Below are positions 7,253-15,486 of a DNA stretch of 51,382 bases, one piece after another. This DNA comes from Phycisphaerae bacterium (GTDB lineage: Bacteria > Planctomycetota > Phycisphaerae > SM23-33): positions 1-51,382 of the forward strand of contig WRDM01000018.1 of assembly GCA_009783465.1 (NCBI GenBank), in the 5' to 3' direction. A model generated the notes under the pieces. It did not search any database. It worked only from the letters and a program-made list of their open reading frames with translations, and was not told where the DNA came from. Made by a program: the position numbers and the translations under genes. Every line of letters starts with the position of its first letter. Within the stretch, counting starts at the first letter, position 1.

Positions 7253-8380
7253 TCATGGGGTGCGGCGGGTGTTTGTGATGATCTCGACCATCTTTTCGTG
7301 TCGGCCGTAGAGGTCGGCCTGCTCGGCGAAGGCCAGAGCGTTGCGTGCCCATTGTGTTCGCGCCTCGGGGTTGGCCAGCATGTCGGCGAGGGCGGTGTTG
7401 AGCGCTGCCTGCGCGAACGGCGAGGCGATCACGCGGCCGGCCTGGGCGTCCTCAATGTAGTGCGCGTACCCGCAGACATCTGTCACCAGCACGGGCAGTC
7501 CAGAGACGACGGCTTCGAGCAGCGCCATGCCGGCGCTTTCGTAGTACGCGGGATGAATGAGCAGGTCGGCTCCGAACAGGAACCGTGGGATATCATCGCG
7601 TCCATCCAGAAAGACGATCTGGTCGTCCAGGCCTGACGAACGAATCAGGCGTCGGAAAGGCCGCGGCTTGCCGCTGCCGAGAACGAACAGCCGCGCGCGG
7701 CGGCGCAAGGACTCGGGCAAGGCCCCCATGGCCTTGATGGCGCGGTCGAGCCCCTTCCTCACGAAGTCGGATCCGATGAACAACAGAAGCAGATCGTCGT
7801 TGCCCAAGCCGAACTCGGCCCGAAAGGCTTCGCGAATGGCGGGCGCATCGGGCGGGGCGCGGCGGTCGCGGGCGATCCCTGGCGGCAGCAAATGAAACCG
7901 TTCGGGTGGCGTGCCGTAATGGCGTTCGAAGTCGGCCTGCTGTACGGGGGAGATCGTCAGAATTTTCGTGTGGCCCTGGGCGGCGAATACCGCGCGTTCC
8001 AAGGCGGCGAAATGGCGGTAGCGCCCGCCTAACCGGTATAGCGGACCGTGGAGGGTGCGGGCCAACTCCACGAAGCAGACGTCGGCGGCGTAGTATATAT
8101 CCAGGCCTGGCATCTTATTGAATCCGATCACGCAGTCGACGGGTTGGCGGGCGAGGTCGGCCTGCACCCATGCGGCGAATTCGGTGCATCGGGTGTGGTT
8201 CCGCCAGGCCCGCACGGGCACAATCCGCACGTCGAATCCCGGCGGCGGCTTGCCGGACCATTTACGGGTATAGACGCGAATCGTATGCCCCTTCGCCTGG
8301 CAGGCGAGCGCCGTGCACAGGAAATTTCGCTCCAGGCCACCGTACGGAAAGTATTTAAAGAGGCAAAAGGCCAATTGCAT
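7253..8380 (-). CDS. waaG: Lipopolysaccharide core glucosyltransferase I (WaaG)
   Basis: WaaG adds glucose from UDP-glucose to heptose II of the lipopolysaccharide core on the cytoplasmic face of the inner membrane. The 375-residue protein matches proteobacterial WaaG from end to end: LAFCLFKYFPYGGLERNF, VRIVPVRAWRNH, CVIGFNKMPGLDIYYAADVC, the YRHFAALERAVF stretch, HLLPPGI, IGSDFVRKGLDRAI, DLLIHPAYYESAGMALLEA (the E-x7-E donor motif) and VLVTDVCGYAHYI. It is a GT-B, family GT4 enzyme with no signal peptide. It stands alone, away from any other core-biosynthesis gene, and the 355 bp before it are clearly AT-richer than the flanks. Such close similarity to the proteobacterial protein suggests transfer, or a conserved LPS core step in this lineage. 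Confidence 0.88.
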   Translation of the reverse strand: MQLAFCLFKYFPYGGLERNFLCTALACQAKGHTIRVYTRKWSGKPPPGFDVRIVPVRAWRNHTRCTEFAAWVQADLARQPVDCVIGFNKMPGLDIYYAADVCFVELARTLHGPLYRLGGRYRHFAALERAVFAAQGHTKILTISPVQQADFERHYGTPPERFHLLPPGIARDRRAPPDAPAIREAFRAEFGLGNDDLLLLFIGSDFVRKGLDRAIKAMGALPESLRRRARLFVLGSGKPRPFRRLIRSSGLDDQIVFLDGRDDIPRFLFGADLLIHPAYYESAGMALLEAVVSGLPVLVTDVCGYAHYIEDAQAGRVIASPFAQAALNTALADMLANPEARTQWARNALAFAEQADLYGRHEKMVEIITNTRRTP

Positions 8381-8735
8381 TGCGGACTCTCCGTTTACGG
8401 TACGAAAACTCGCCAGGGGCTCCTTGTCGGCGATGTGCCGATGAATGCAGCAACGTCCCTATGTCGGGTGATCGTAAGGCATGCCTAGTGGAAATCAATG
8501 TAAAAAATACTTTTACCCAAAGTTCCCTCGTTTCGAAAATTCCGTAAAAATCCTGAAATACCCAAGAGACAGCCACAAAAGAGCGGTTCACCGCCCGCGA
8601 GTTTTACAATGCATACAGGCGAGCCCTATTGCGATTTGGCGGTTTCTTGGTGTTGCTTTTTTTGTGGGGGTGAAGTACAGAAGTGGGGCGGCGTCTTCGG
8701 AGCGACGAGCGAATTTCGTGTAAAAGGGTCGAACA
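8381..8735. other. AT-rich intergenic region, no gene seen
   Basis: The region is 355 bp between the divergent waaG and ROK kinase genes. It is visibly richer in A and T than its neighbours (for example around 8490-8600). Short frames on both strands have no protein-like pattern. Promoters for both genes should lie here, but no convincing -35/-10 pair is seen; TGTAAAAG at 8719-8726, 9 bp before the ROK start, is the best -10 candidate. Confidence 0.5.
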
Positions 8736-9701
8736 ATGTCAAAATACTGCATTGGCGTGGATCTTGGCGGGACATTTATCAAGTTTTGTTTGTTGGATGA
8801 GCAGCGGCGGGCGAGTGATATTTTTCAGTTGCCCACGCCCGCGACCGGGGCGAAGGATGTCGTCGCCCAGATGGTCGCCGGCAGCAGGCAGGCGATAGCC
8901 AAACGCGGGCTGTCGGTCAGCGATATCGTCGGCGTGGGCATCGGTTCGCCGGGGCCTTTGAAGATCAGCGAGGGCATTGTCATCGCGCTGCCGAATATTC
9001 CGGGGATGGATAATCTGCCGCTTCGTGATCTGGTATGCAAGGAATTGGGTGTGCCGGGCGTGCTGGAGAACGACGCCAACGCGGCCGCGTTCGGCGAGTA
9101 TATCTGCGGCGCGGGTGCCGGCCATGGCGACATGGTGCTGTTGACGCTCGGCACGGGCGTCGGCGGCGGGATTATCATCGACGGCAAGGTGGTTCAGGGC
9201 AGTCACGAGATCGGCGCGGAGATCGGGCACGTCATCGTCGAGCCGGGCGGAGAGAAGTGCGGCTGTGGCCAGCGTGGCTGCCTGGAGCGGTACGCGTCGG
9301 CGACGTACATCGGTCAGTGGGCGACTCGGTTGGTTCGCGAGGGCCGGGCCAGTTCGCTCAAAGCGGTGCTGGACGCGGGCGGGACGATCACGGCCAAGGA
9401 CATCAACGAGGCCCGCAAGGCCGGCGACGCGCTGTCGACCGAGGTGTGGGATCAGGCGATGCGGTACCTGGCCCTTGGCTGCGTGACGATCGCGCGGATG
9501 CTGGACCCGGACGAGATCGTGCTGGCCGGCGGGATGACCAAGGCGGGCGAGGACATGATGGCCCCGCTCCGCAAACACTACGCGGACCTGCACTGGACGC
9601 TCACGCCGGCACTGACGAAACTGGAAATCGCCCAACTCGGCAACGACGCGGGCACGATCGGCGCCGCCGGTTGCGCATGGCTGAGGCTGGGAGGCAAATA
9701 G
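8736..9701 (+). CDS. ROK-family sugar kinase, probable glucokinase
   Basis: The 321-residue protein phosphorylates a hexose with ATP; glucose is the likely substrate. It has the ATP-binding GVDLGGTFIKFCLLD at the N-terminus, GVGIGSPGPL, LENDANAAAFGE with the catalytic Asp, LTLGTGVGGGII, the sugar-contacting HEIGAEIGHVIVEP, the ROK zinc motif CGCGQRGCLE, and a C-terminal DPDEIVLAGGMTKAG. Length and motif order match bacterial ROK glucokinases. N-acetylmannosamine or fructose kinases of the same family cannot be excluded. ATG 8736 precedes the first strand with no Shine-Dalgarno. The next gene (atpZ) follows after 50 bp and may be cotranscribed. Confidence 0.85.
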   Translation: MSKYCIGVDLGGTFIKFCLLDEQRRASDIFQLPTPATGAKDVVAQMVAGSRQAIAKRGLSVSDIVGVGIGSPGPLKISEGIVIALPNIPGMDNLPLRDLVCKELGVPGVLENDANAAAFGEYICGAGAGHGDMVLLTLGTGVGGGIIIDGKVVQGSHEIGAEIGHVIVEPGGEKCGCGQRGCLERYASATYIGQWATRLVREGRASSLKAVLDAGGTITAKDINEARKAGDALSTEVWDQAMRYLALGCVTIARMLDPDEIVLAGGMTKAGEDMMAPLRKHYADLHWTLTPALTKLEIAQLGNDAGTIGAAGCAWLRLGGK

Positions 9702-9751
9702 GCGGCTAGACTTTCACAAGACGACCGGATAACGGAACGGAGAGGCGTTTC

Positions 9752-10018
9752 ATGGCCAAGCCGCCGCTGCACCGCATGATGCGGTATGCCACCGCGGGCA
9801 TCGAACTGGCGATTATTTTCGCCTTGTGGGTGTTGCTGGGCTGGTGGCTGGACAATCGTTGGGGCACCAGTCCGGCGTTGATACTGACGGGGGCCGTGGT
9901 GGGGTTCGCCCTGGGCATGTACCGTATGGTCCGCGACGCCCAGCGGGCGTTTCGCGAGTCGGCCCGTGAACAAAACGACGCGGAAACACCGGGACGCGAC
10001 GATAAGGAATCGTCGTAA
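9752..10018 (+). CDS. atpZ: AtpZ/AtpI-like small membrane protein
   Basis: An 88-residue protein with two membrane helices (about residues 16-33 and 40-60), joined by GWWLDNRWGTSPALI, and a charged cytoplasmic tail. This matches the F0F1-ATPase-associated AtpZ/AtpI family (PF09527-type), which helps assembly or ion supply of ATP synthase. GGAGAGG lies about 8 bp before ATG 9752. The genes for ATP synthase subunits normally follow directly, but here the next gene is the convergent thpR. It is therefore a stand-alone copy, or the atp operon has been rearranged. Confidence 0.75.
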   Translation: MAKPPLHRMMRYATAGIELAIIFALWVLLGWWLDNRWGTSPALILTGAVVGFALGMYRMVRDAQRAFRESAREQNDAETPGRDDKESS

Positions 10019-10084
10019 AACCGAAACGCGAATTTCAAGAGCCTCCGCGTGGCCATATCATCCGTGTCTGTTGGCTGCTGGCTT

Positions 10085-10651
10085 TCACTTCCCCAGTCCG
10101 GCTCGTGCCAGCGGGGCGTAGATGGGGCCCTCTTTCGTCAACGTGGACGTGAACGCGACGAGTTCTTCGCCGTGTTGGGCGCCGAATTCCGTGTCGGCGA
10201 AGGCGCGGACCGCGCCACGCAGGCGGGCGGGGTTTTCCACATACTTGACGCGGGCGAGCGTGACGTGAGGCCGATATTCGCGGTTCTCCTGCCGCAACCC
10301 CATCGACGCGAATTGATTGGCCAATTCGTCGTGCAGCACCGCCAGCAGCCCCGACGGGTCGTCCACCAAGCCCCAGATCATCCGCACAGGCCCGTGCGAC
10401 GGCGTGCACGCCAGGCCGCGAACGGCGAACTCAAACGGCTCGACCCGCCCCGCCGCGGCAGCCATCCGCCGGCAAACCTCCGCGATCGCCTCGTCCGCAA
10501 CGTCGCCCAGAAAATTCATCGTCACATGCAAATTCGCCCGCGCCACCCAGTTTATTTTCCCACCAACCGATGCCAACTCCCCCTGCGCCCGCACCAGGCC
10601 GGCAAGGATCGGCACGTCCAACTCCACCGCGATGAATGTTCGCAACGACAC
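10085..10651 (-). CDS. thpR: RNA 2',3'-cyclic phosphodiesterase (2H family)
   Basis: A 188-residue protein of the 2H phosphoesterase family (formerly called 2'-5' RNA ligase), which opens 2',3'-cyclic phosphate ends of RNA. Both catalytic signatures are present: HVTMNFLGDV at about residue 42 and HVTLARVKYV at about residue 130. The N-terminus SLRTFIAVELDVPI is typical. Translation starts at GTG 10651 with GGAG about 8 bp upstream. It follows tig on the same strand, separated by a 40-bp-arm hairpin that probably attenuates read-through from tig. Confidence 0.87.
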   Translation of the reverse strand: MSLRTFIAVELDVPILAGLVRAQGELASVGGKINWVARANLHVTMNFLGDVADEAIAEVCRRMAAAAGRVEPFEFAVRGLACTPSHGPVRMIWGLVDDPSGLLAVLHDELANQFASMGLRQENREYRPHVTLARVKYVENPARLRGAVRAFADTEFGAQHGEELVAFTSTLTKEGPIYAPLARAGLGK

Positions 10652-10668
10652 GGAATAACTCCGACGAT

Positions 10669-10765
10669 GAAAATGGCTCTGCCTGTTTGCGTTGCAGGGT
10701 GTTGTGTATCACAAACGTTTTGTAGTACACAACATCCTGCAACGCAAACAGGCAGAGCCATTTTC
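10669..10765. repeat. Long hairpin of the TTTGCGTTG family (tig-thpR gap)
   Basis: Arms 10669-10708 and 10726-10765 are 40 bp long and pair at 39 of 40 positions around a 17-base loop. The core GCCTGTTTGCGTTGCA is related to the hairpins at 14.4 and 15.5 kb. It lies between the tig stop and the thpR start and fills the gap. It is a strong candidate for a transcript-end or processing structure. Confidence 0.85.
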
Positions 10766-10786
10766 ACGCTCTATCGTAAAAAACGA

Positions 10787-12247
10787 TTACTCCGCCGGCT
10801 TCGCCTCCGGTTCGACTTCGGTGATGGTCGCTTTTTCCAGCAGGGCGTTGAGGGCTTTTTCTTCGCGGATGCGGTCTTCGAGCATGCCCAGCGTGCCGTC
10901 GGCCTGGAGTTCCTGGCGGAGGCGTTCGGGTCGGCGGTCCTGTTCGCGGGCCATCGCCGCCACGCGGGCGTTGACTTCGCCCTCCTCGACCTTGATGTCC
11001 CGCTGATCGGCGATTTTGCCGAGGATGAACTGCAACTTCAGTTCGCGGCGGGAGACTTCGATCGAGCGGGCCTGCAATTCGGCCAGGTTTTCCTGGATCT
11101 TTTCCTGCGGGATGCCCATCTGGAGCAGATTGATGAACTGCCGCCGCAGGGCGACGTCGGCGTGGCGGGCGGCCATCTGCTCGGGCAACTCGAACTGCGC
11201 GTTCTCCAGCAGATACTGAGACACCTGCTCACGCATGTTTTCGGTGGTTTCCTGCTCCATCCGCGCCGACAGGCCTCGACGGACGAGGTTCCGCAGATCC
11301 TCGACGGTGTCGTAGCCCATCTGCTTGGCGAACTCGTCGTTGAGTTCGGGCAGGATGCGGCGGCGGACTTCCCGGACGGTGATGGCGACGGTGGCGTCTT
11401 TGCCTCGCCAGGCCTCGGTGGCGTGGGATTCGGGCACCTTGACGCCGACCTCGATGCTGTCGCCGGGCTTCTTGTCCGCCAACTGCGTGGCGAGGTCCAC
11501 CAGCGGCAAGCCCTCGACCTGGCCGGGCGCGACGCGCATGACGGCGTCCTTCTGATCGTACTCGACGCCGTCGCCGCGGATGGCCACGTCGGCGGTCACG
11601 ACGTCGCCGGCGCGGGTCGCCTCGGTGGTGGGCTCGTAGGTCACGCCGCGCTGGCGGAACATGTCCAGTTGTTCCTCGACGCGCTGGTCGGTGACGTCGA
11701 GCGTGACCTTCTTGACCTCGATGCCGTCAAGGCTTGGCAGCTCGAACTCGGGCGCGACTTCGATTTCGAAGGAGTACGACATGTCGCCGTTGTCGGGCAG
11801 CACAATCGCTTCGAGGTCGATCGACGGCTCGCCGATCGTCTGAAGTTTGACATGCTCGGCCGACCACTGGAGTGACTCGCCGACCATCGCGTTGCGGACG
11901 TCGGTGCCAGCGTCCTTGGCGAACCGTTTCTCGATCAGCCGCCGCGGCGCATGGCCGGCGCGGAAGCCGGGCACCTGGGCGCTCTTGGCCAATTCGCCGA
12001 AAATTTCGTTGAATTTCTCGTTGATGCGCTTCCGCGGCACGGTGATGGTGACTTTTTTCCGCAGCGCGCCCGCGTCGGTCACGTCGACGGCGAAGGGTTT
12101 TTCGGCTTCGAGCATGTCGTTCGACGCCATGGAGGTGTCGGCGGACACGATGCTGCCCTGTTCCTGCGGTTGCTCTTGTGTCGGAGCGGTTTCCTGCGAT
12201 TGGGTTTCGGCGGTGGTTTCGTCCTGCGGTTTGGTTTCGTCAGACAT
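10787..12247 (-). CDS. tig: Trigger factor, ribosome-bound chaperone
   Basis: A 486-residue protein. After an acidic, Gln-rich N-terminal tail of about 45 residues comes the ribosome-binding domain with the signature GFRAGHAPRRLIEKRF (family: GFRxGKxP). A middle domain at about 200-290 aligns with the FKBP prolyl isomerase domain (GDVVTADVAI, APGQVEGLPL, KPGDSIEVGVKVPE) but lacks most of the usual aromatic active-site residues, so isomerase activity is doubtful. The C-terminal helical chaperone arms follow (LPELNDEFAKQMG, LLENAQFELPE). The start is ATG 12247; the six codons upstream in frame look spurious. It is divergent from nth, and the clpP/clpX genes often found beside tig are absent. 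Confidence 0.9.
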   Translation of the reverse strand: MSDETKPQDETTAETQSQETAPTQEQPQEQGSIVSADTSMASNDMLEAEKPFAVDVTDAGALRKKVTITVPRKRINEKFNEIFGELAKSAQVPGFRAGHAPRRLIEKRFAKDAGTDVRNAMVGESLQWSAEHVKLQTIGEPSIDLEAIVLPDNGDMSYSFEIEVAPEFELPSLDGIEVKKVTLDVTDQRVEEQLDMFRQRGVTYEPTTEATRAGDVVTADVAIRGDGVEYDQKDAVMRVAPGQVEGLPLVDLATQLADKKPGDSIEVGVKVPESHATEAWRGKDATVAITVREVRRRILPELNDEFAKQMGYDTVEDLRNLVRRGLSARMEQETTENMREQVSQYLLENAQFELPEQMAARHADVALRRQFINLLQMGIPQEKIQENLAELQARSIEVSRRELKLQFILGKIADQRDIKVEEGEVNARVAAMAREQDRRPERLRQELQADGTLGMLEDRIREEKALNALLEKATITEVEPEAKPAE

Positions 12248-12387
12248 GGCGCGTGAAGCTCCCATGGTTTGTCCGGCTGCGTCCAGACGCGCTCACGCGG
12301 CGCGTCCCCGGCAAGCCGGCTCGGGTTCGCGCGGGCGTTCATGACCCGCGCGCCTGCCGATACGGGAATCGCACGGCAAGGCGAAAC

Positions 12388-12416
12388 ACTGTACCCGCAA
12401 GGGAATTCGGAGTCAA
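12388..12416 (-). promoter_or_regulatory. Promoter of tig
   Basis: On the minus strand TTGACT (12416-12411), a 17-bp spacer and TACAGT (12393-12388) form a near-consensus housekeeping promoter. Transcription should start near 12381, giving a leader of about 134 bases. It lies just upstream of the nth -10, so the two divergent promoters are back to back. Confidence 0.65.
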
Positions 12417-12432
12417 TCGCGAAAAATTTCGG

Positions 12433-12438
12433 TATAGT
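12433..12438 (+). promoter_or_regulatory. Leaderless-type -10 of nth
   Basis: TATAGT ends 7 bp before ATG 12446, placing the expected transcription start at the start codon. There is no Shine-Dalgarno. A good -35 is not seen; the region expected to hold it overlaps the tig -35. Confidence 0.5.
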
Positions 12439-12445
12439 ACTCCCC

Positions 12446-13102
12446 ATGGCCACGACAAAAAAATCGCGACGGCCCGTGCGGGCGGTGGAGATTGGGGAGC
12501 GGCTGCGGAAAAAATATCCCGCGCCGCGGACGGCGCTGAACTGGTCCACACCGCTGGAGTTGCTGGTGGCGACGATTCTCTCGGCCCAGACGACCGACGC
12601 GGGCGTCAATCGCGTGACGGAGCGGCTGTTCAAAAAATATCGCACCGCCGCCGATTACGCCGCCGCCACGCAGGCAGAACTCGAGCACGATCTTCTCGCA
12701 ACCGGTTTCTATCGGCAGAAAGCAAAAAATGTGATCGGCACAGGCCGCCTGCTGGTCGAGCGGTTCGGCGGGCGCGTGCCCGACTCCATGGACGCGCTGC
12801 TGGAACTGCCCGGCGTGGCGAGGAAGACCGCCAACGTTGTGCTCGGCAACGCGTTTGGGCGGGCCGAGGGAATCGCCGTCGACCGCCACGTCATCCGCGT
12901 CGCAGGCCGACTGGGCCTGACCGACCACACCGACCCTGCCGACATCGAACGCGACCTCATGAAACTCATCCCGCAACCCGACTGGACCGACTTCTCCCAC
13001 CGCCTCATCTTCCATGGCCGCGAAATCTGCCACGCAAGAAAACCCGAGTGCCCGGTGTGTCCGCTGAACGATATTTGTCCCAGTGCGGGCGCGGTTTCGT
13101 GA
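12446..13102 (+). CDS. nth: Endonuclease III, base-excision DNA glycosylase
   Basis: This enzyme removes oxidised pyrimidines from DNA and nicks the abasic site. The 218-residue protein has the helix-hairpin-helix LPGVARKTANVVLG with the catalytic Lys, the catalytic Asp in VDRHVIRVAGRLG, and the 4Fe-4S ligands C-x6-C-x2-C-x5-C at the C-terminus (CHARKPECPVCPLNDIC). Length matches the usual 210-220 residues. ATG 12446 was chosen over an upstream in-frame start (12269) because it directly follows a -10 element and begins at the usual basic N-terminus. It is followed by composite palindrome R2. Confidence 0.93.
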   Translation: MATTKKSRRPVRAVEIGERLRKKYPAPRTALNWSTPLELLVATILSAQTTDAGVNRVTERLFKKYRTAADYAAATQAELEHDLLATGFYRQKAKNVIGTGRLLVERFGGRVPDSMDALLELPGVARKTANVVLGNAFGRAEGIAVDRHVIRVAGRLGLTDHTDPADIERDLMKLIPQPDWTDFSHRLIFHGREICHARKPECPVCPLNDICPSAGAVS

Positions 13103-13146
13103 AGAGGCTGTGTGTGGGCGCAGGCAATGAGTGATTTGGCCCAACC

Positions 13147-13597
13147 ATTCGGTACGGCAACAGCGTGACATGGCAGAGAACCAACCGGCCTCCCCGGCCT
13201 CGCGTTGAAGTGCCGGTCCACAGCCGCGAAGCGGCGTCTGATGTAGCCCAGGGTGAGCCGTACTCGGCGAACCCTGGGTCAAGTGTTTTCCAGAACTCTC
13301 CATCGTGCCTGACGCCACTGGCCGAGGGCGCACCGTCGTGCGAAGGCGACTTCGAACGACTTGCACGTGCCCTTGTGCGCGTCGTCCGAAGCCGTACAGG
13401 TCCGCGTAGGCGACCTCGGCCAGTGGCGTCAGGCACGATGAAAGAGAAGCAAAAACTTCTATCCCCAGGGTTCGCGGCGTACCGCTCACCCTGGGCTACA
13501 TCAGACGCCCCGTTGGGGCTGTGTGCCGGTACTTCTCACGCGAGGCGGGGGAGGCCGATCCGCTCGTTTTCACGCAACGATTGCCACCGTGTCGAAT
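13147..13597. repeat. Composite nested palindrome, copy R2
   Basis: This copy has the same architecture as R1: outer arms ATTCGG(T/...)CGGCAAC..GCGTGA / complement near 13571-13597, then GGCCTCCCCGGCCTCGCG, the CCCAGGGTGAGC palindrome block and the inner CGTGCCTGACGCCACTGGCC arm. It fills the 519-bp gap between the convergent nth and CBM9-like genes. Frames inside it are repeat by-products. Confidence 0.85.
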
Positions 13598-13621
13598 GTT
13601 CGATACACTTGCCCGCGCCTT

Positions 13622-14269
13622 CTACTCGAACGTCAGCGTCCCGAATTTCTTGTAGTCGTGGAAATTCCCGCCGGTGTCGGGGCACCAGGCCCATTGGGTG
13701 ACTTCGGGGGCGTCGTAGTCGATGCGATAAATGTTCGCCCGCCACGTCATGCCGGACGTGGGCGGCACGTTTTGCAGGCCTACCAGCAGCGCGTACGGGA
13801 TGCACATTTCGCACGACCAGCCATCGACTTTGGCGTACGGCCGCCGCTCGCCGCCGCGAACGCTCGTCGCGTGCCGTACACGCCGCCCGCCCGCGTAGCC
13901 GAACGGCAGCCAGCCGTGGAAAGGCCCGCCGGCGTTGATCACCATGATCGGCAGCTCGACGTCCAGCGGCGAAATTTCGTACTCGAAGTACGTCCGCTGC
14001 GACGCCTCAGGCCAAAGGAACACCTCCACCACGTCCTGCGTGAACAGCATGTCGTAATCCTGCGTCATGTCGGCGGTGAGGATCTTGTCCTCGCAATCCA
14101 CCAGTAGATACAGCCCGGTGTTGCTGTAGAGCGCCTTGGTGCGAGTCTTATACGTCCCCGGCCCCGTGCCGACGCGGGCCAAATCCACCCACGGCGCGTT
14201 GGACCACGCGGGCGCATCCCCACGGCCTGTCAAAACAAAATCTTCCGTCTTGCGAACGAGCAGTTCCAT
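13622..14269 (-). CDS. Protein with a CBM9-like carbohydrate-binding domain
   Basis: A 215-residue protein that looks like one whole CBM9/DOMON-like beta sandwich: WVDLARVGTGPGTYKTRTKALYS, LYLLVDCEDKIL, DVVEVFLWPE, YFEYEISPLDVEL, CEMCIPYALL, TWRANIYRIDYD and a C-terminal GNFHDYKKFGTLTF. Such domains bind sugar chains or occur in cytochrome-associated proteins. No signal peptide is visible, so it may act in the cytoplasm or need another export route. The start is ATG 14269 with AGGAG 7 bp upstream. The 14 residues upstream in frame are not conserved-looking. It is convergent with nth and divergent from the DUF2975 gene across hairpin C. Confidence 0.7.
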   Translation of the reverse strand: MELLVRKTEDFVLTGRGDAPAWSNAPWVDLARVGTGPGTYKTRTKALYSNTGLYLLVDCEDKILTADMTQDYDMLFTQDVVEVFLWPEASQRTYFEYEISPLDVELPIMVINAGGPFHGWLPFGYAGGRRVRHATSVRGGERRPYAKVDGWSCEMCIPYALLVGLQNVPPTSGMTWRANIYRIDYDAPEVTQWAWCPDTGGNFHDYKKFGTLTFE

Positions 14270-14387
14270 GTGTGCACTCCTTGTTTTCTCGGAATGCAGA
14301 CCGTTATACACGTCAGGCGGTCGGGTGGGAAGGGGCGTGCGTATTCACACCGCACGAACGCAGGTGCATTATCCGGGTTTTCACGCG

Positions 14388-14527
14388 ATCATCGCAAAGC
14401 CCAACCTGGCCACAGGCCCTGCCATTTTGCGTTGCAGGTCGGTGTGATAACCGAAACGTTCTGTCGCTCACGACGTTTTGCAACGCAAAATGGCAGGGCC
14501 TGTGGCCAGGTTGGGCTTTGCGATGAT
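14388..14527. repeat. Long perfect hairpin C of the TTTGCGTTG family
   Basis: Arms 14388-14436 and 14479-14527 are perfect 49-bp inverted repeats (core GGCCCTGCCATTTTGCGTTG) around a 42-base loop. The loop is clearly related to that of hairpin D at 15.5 kb, for example a shared GTCGCTCAC. It lies in the 427-bp divergent region between the CBM9-like gene and the DUF2975/XRE pair. Hairpin D closes the other side of that pair. Confidence 0.9.
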
Positions 14528-14625
14528 GCAACGAGACGCACACCCGGCATCTTACCACCAACACGTAAATTGACATTTTATCAGTAAAAAATAAATGATG
14601 ATCGAAAATTTAATAAAAATTGTCA

Positions 14626-14654
14626 TTGACGGAACAATGATAATCGTGTAAAAC
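14626..14654 (+). promoter_or_regulatory. Promoter and possible operator of the DUF2975/XRE pair
   Basis: TTGACG (14626-14631), 17 bp, TAAAAC (14649-14654) preceded by TG as in extended -10 promoters. An inverted ATTGT...ACAAT (14619-14638) overlaps the -35 and could be the binding site of the XRE protein. The surrounding 14,560-14,660 is strongly AT-rich, unlike the rest of the window. Confidence 0.5.
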
Positions 14655-14696
14655 TCACCATGAAGGCGAAAAGTTCTCCGGAAAGGTCAGGAAATC

Positions 14697-15212
14697 ATGA
14701 GATGGCCAGCATTCGTCAGAAATAACCAGTGGGTTTCCCGTTACGCCAAAGGGATCACGATCCTGGGGATACTCATGATCGTGGGAGGAGGCATACGGGT
14801 GGGGATGGTGATTCACCTGTTTGGTTCTTCCGTGCCGGAAGATCCCCGTCATTGGTATGCGGTCTGGGACGCCCTGTTCGGTTGCGTCAACTTTTGCGTG
14901 TTTGGTTTGCTGACCATCGCGCTGTCGCAGTTGCTTGTGTACGTAATTGGTCCCGGGTTGAAACCAGGCCGAATTTTGCGTAAGGCCAGCGTGGTTCTGT
15001 TGTTCATGGCAGGCCTGTCGATTGTCAGCCGGGTGGGGCTCGTGGTGATTATTTCCACAACGATGCTTGACCTGTATGGAGAAGCCAAATGGATATGGCC
15101 TATCGGCTGGAATCTGGCGTATGGAATCGGCGGAGCCCTTCTGTACACCACGTTGGCATTCACCTTGCGTCGCGTGTTGCCGGTGATTGAAGAATCCAAG
15201 GGCGTAGTGTAA
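14697..15212 (+). CDS. DUF2975-like four-helix membrane protein
   Basis: A 171-residue integral membrane protein with four predicted helices (about residues 20-42, 58-88, 100-122 and 130-160). The layout, and its position directly before a small XRE regulator of the YozG type, match the DUF2975/XRE pairs best known from Firmicutes. The function of DUF2975 is unknown. ATG 14697 follows CAGGAAATC, a weak ribosome-binding site. The XRE gene starts 12 bp after the stop, so both are one transcript. The promoter region is AT-rich, and the pair is enclosed by hairpins C and D, which suggests the unit was acquired. Confidence 0.7.
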   Translation: MRWPAFVRNNQWVSRYAKGITILGILMIVGGGIRVGMVIHLFGSSVPEDPRHWYAVWDALFGCVNFCVFGLLTIALSQLLVYVIGPGLKPGRILRKASVVLLFMAGLSIVSRVGLVVIISTTMLDLYGEAKWIWPIGWNLAYGIGGALLYTTLAFTLRRVLPVIEESKGVV

Positions 15213-15224
15213 AAGGGGGCTGCC

Positions 15225-15440
15225 ATGATTCGAATACGACTAGCCTATCTGCTGCTGGACAACCAGGCCAAGCTCAAAGAACTGTCCGAAGCCACGGGCA
15301 TTTCGATGAACAATCTGTCCATCCTCAAAACCGGCAAAGCCCGCGCGATCCGATTTTCCACACTCGACGCGATCTGCAAAGCCCTGCACTGCCAGCCTGG
15401 CGATATCATCGAGTATGTCGAAGAAGAGGAGAAAAAATAA
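15225..15440 (+). CDS. Small XRE-family (YozG-like) transcriptional regulator
   Basis: A 71-residue single helix-turn-helix protein of the Cro/CI type. LKELSEATGISMNNLSILK is the DNA-binding helix pair, followed by TGKARAIRFSTLDAICKAL and CQPGDIIEYVEEEE, the hallmark of the YozG/YdcN-like subfamily. It starts at ATG 15225 behind a GGGGGC purine-rich stretch, 12 bp after the DUF2975-like gene. It probably represses its own promoter at about 14,620-14,655. Whether the membrane protein senses a signal and passes it to this regulator is unknown. Confidence 0.85.
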   Translation: MIRIRLAYLLLDNQAKLKELSEATGISMNNLSILKTGKARAIRFSTLDAICKALHCQPGDIIEYVEEEEKK

Positions 15441-15486
15441 CGAGGGGCAACGCATGCGCATTGACGGTTTTTCGCGTGATCGTTGT

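Noticed and set aside
10049..11875. 608-codon ORF on the plus strand opposite tig and thpR
   Set aside because: It is the high-GC antisense shadow of two well-supported genes and spans their stop, the hairpin and their coding regions.
14313..14587. Small ORFs on both strands over hairpin C
   Set aside because: Mirror-image frames produced by the 49-bp inverted repeat.
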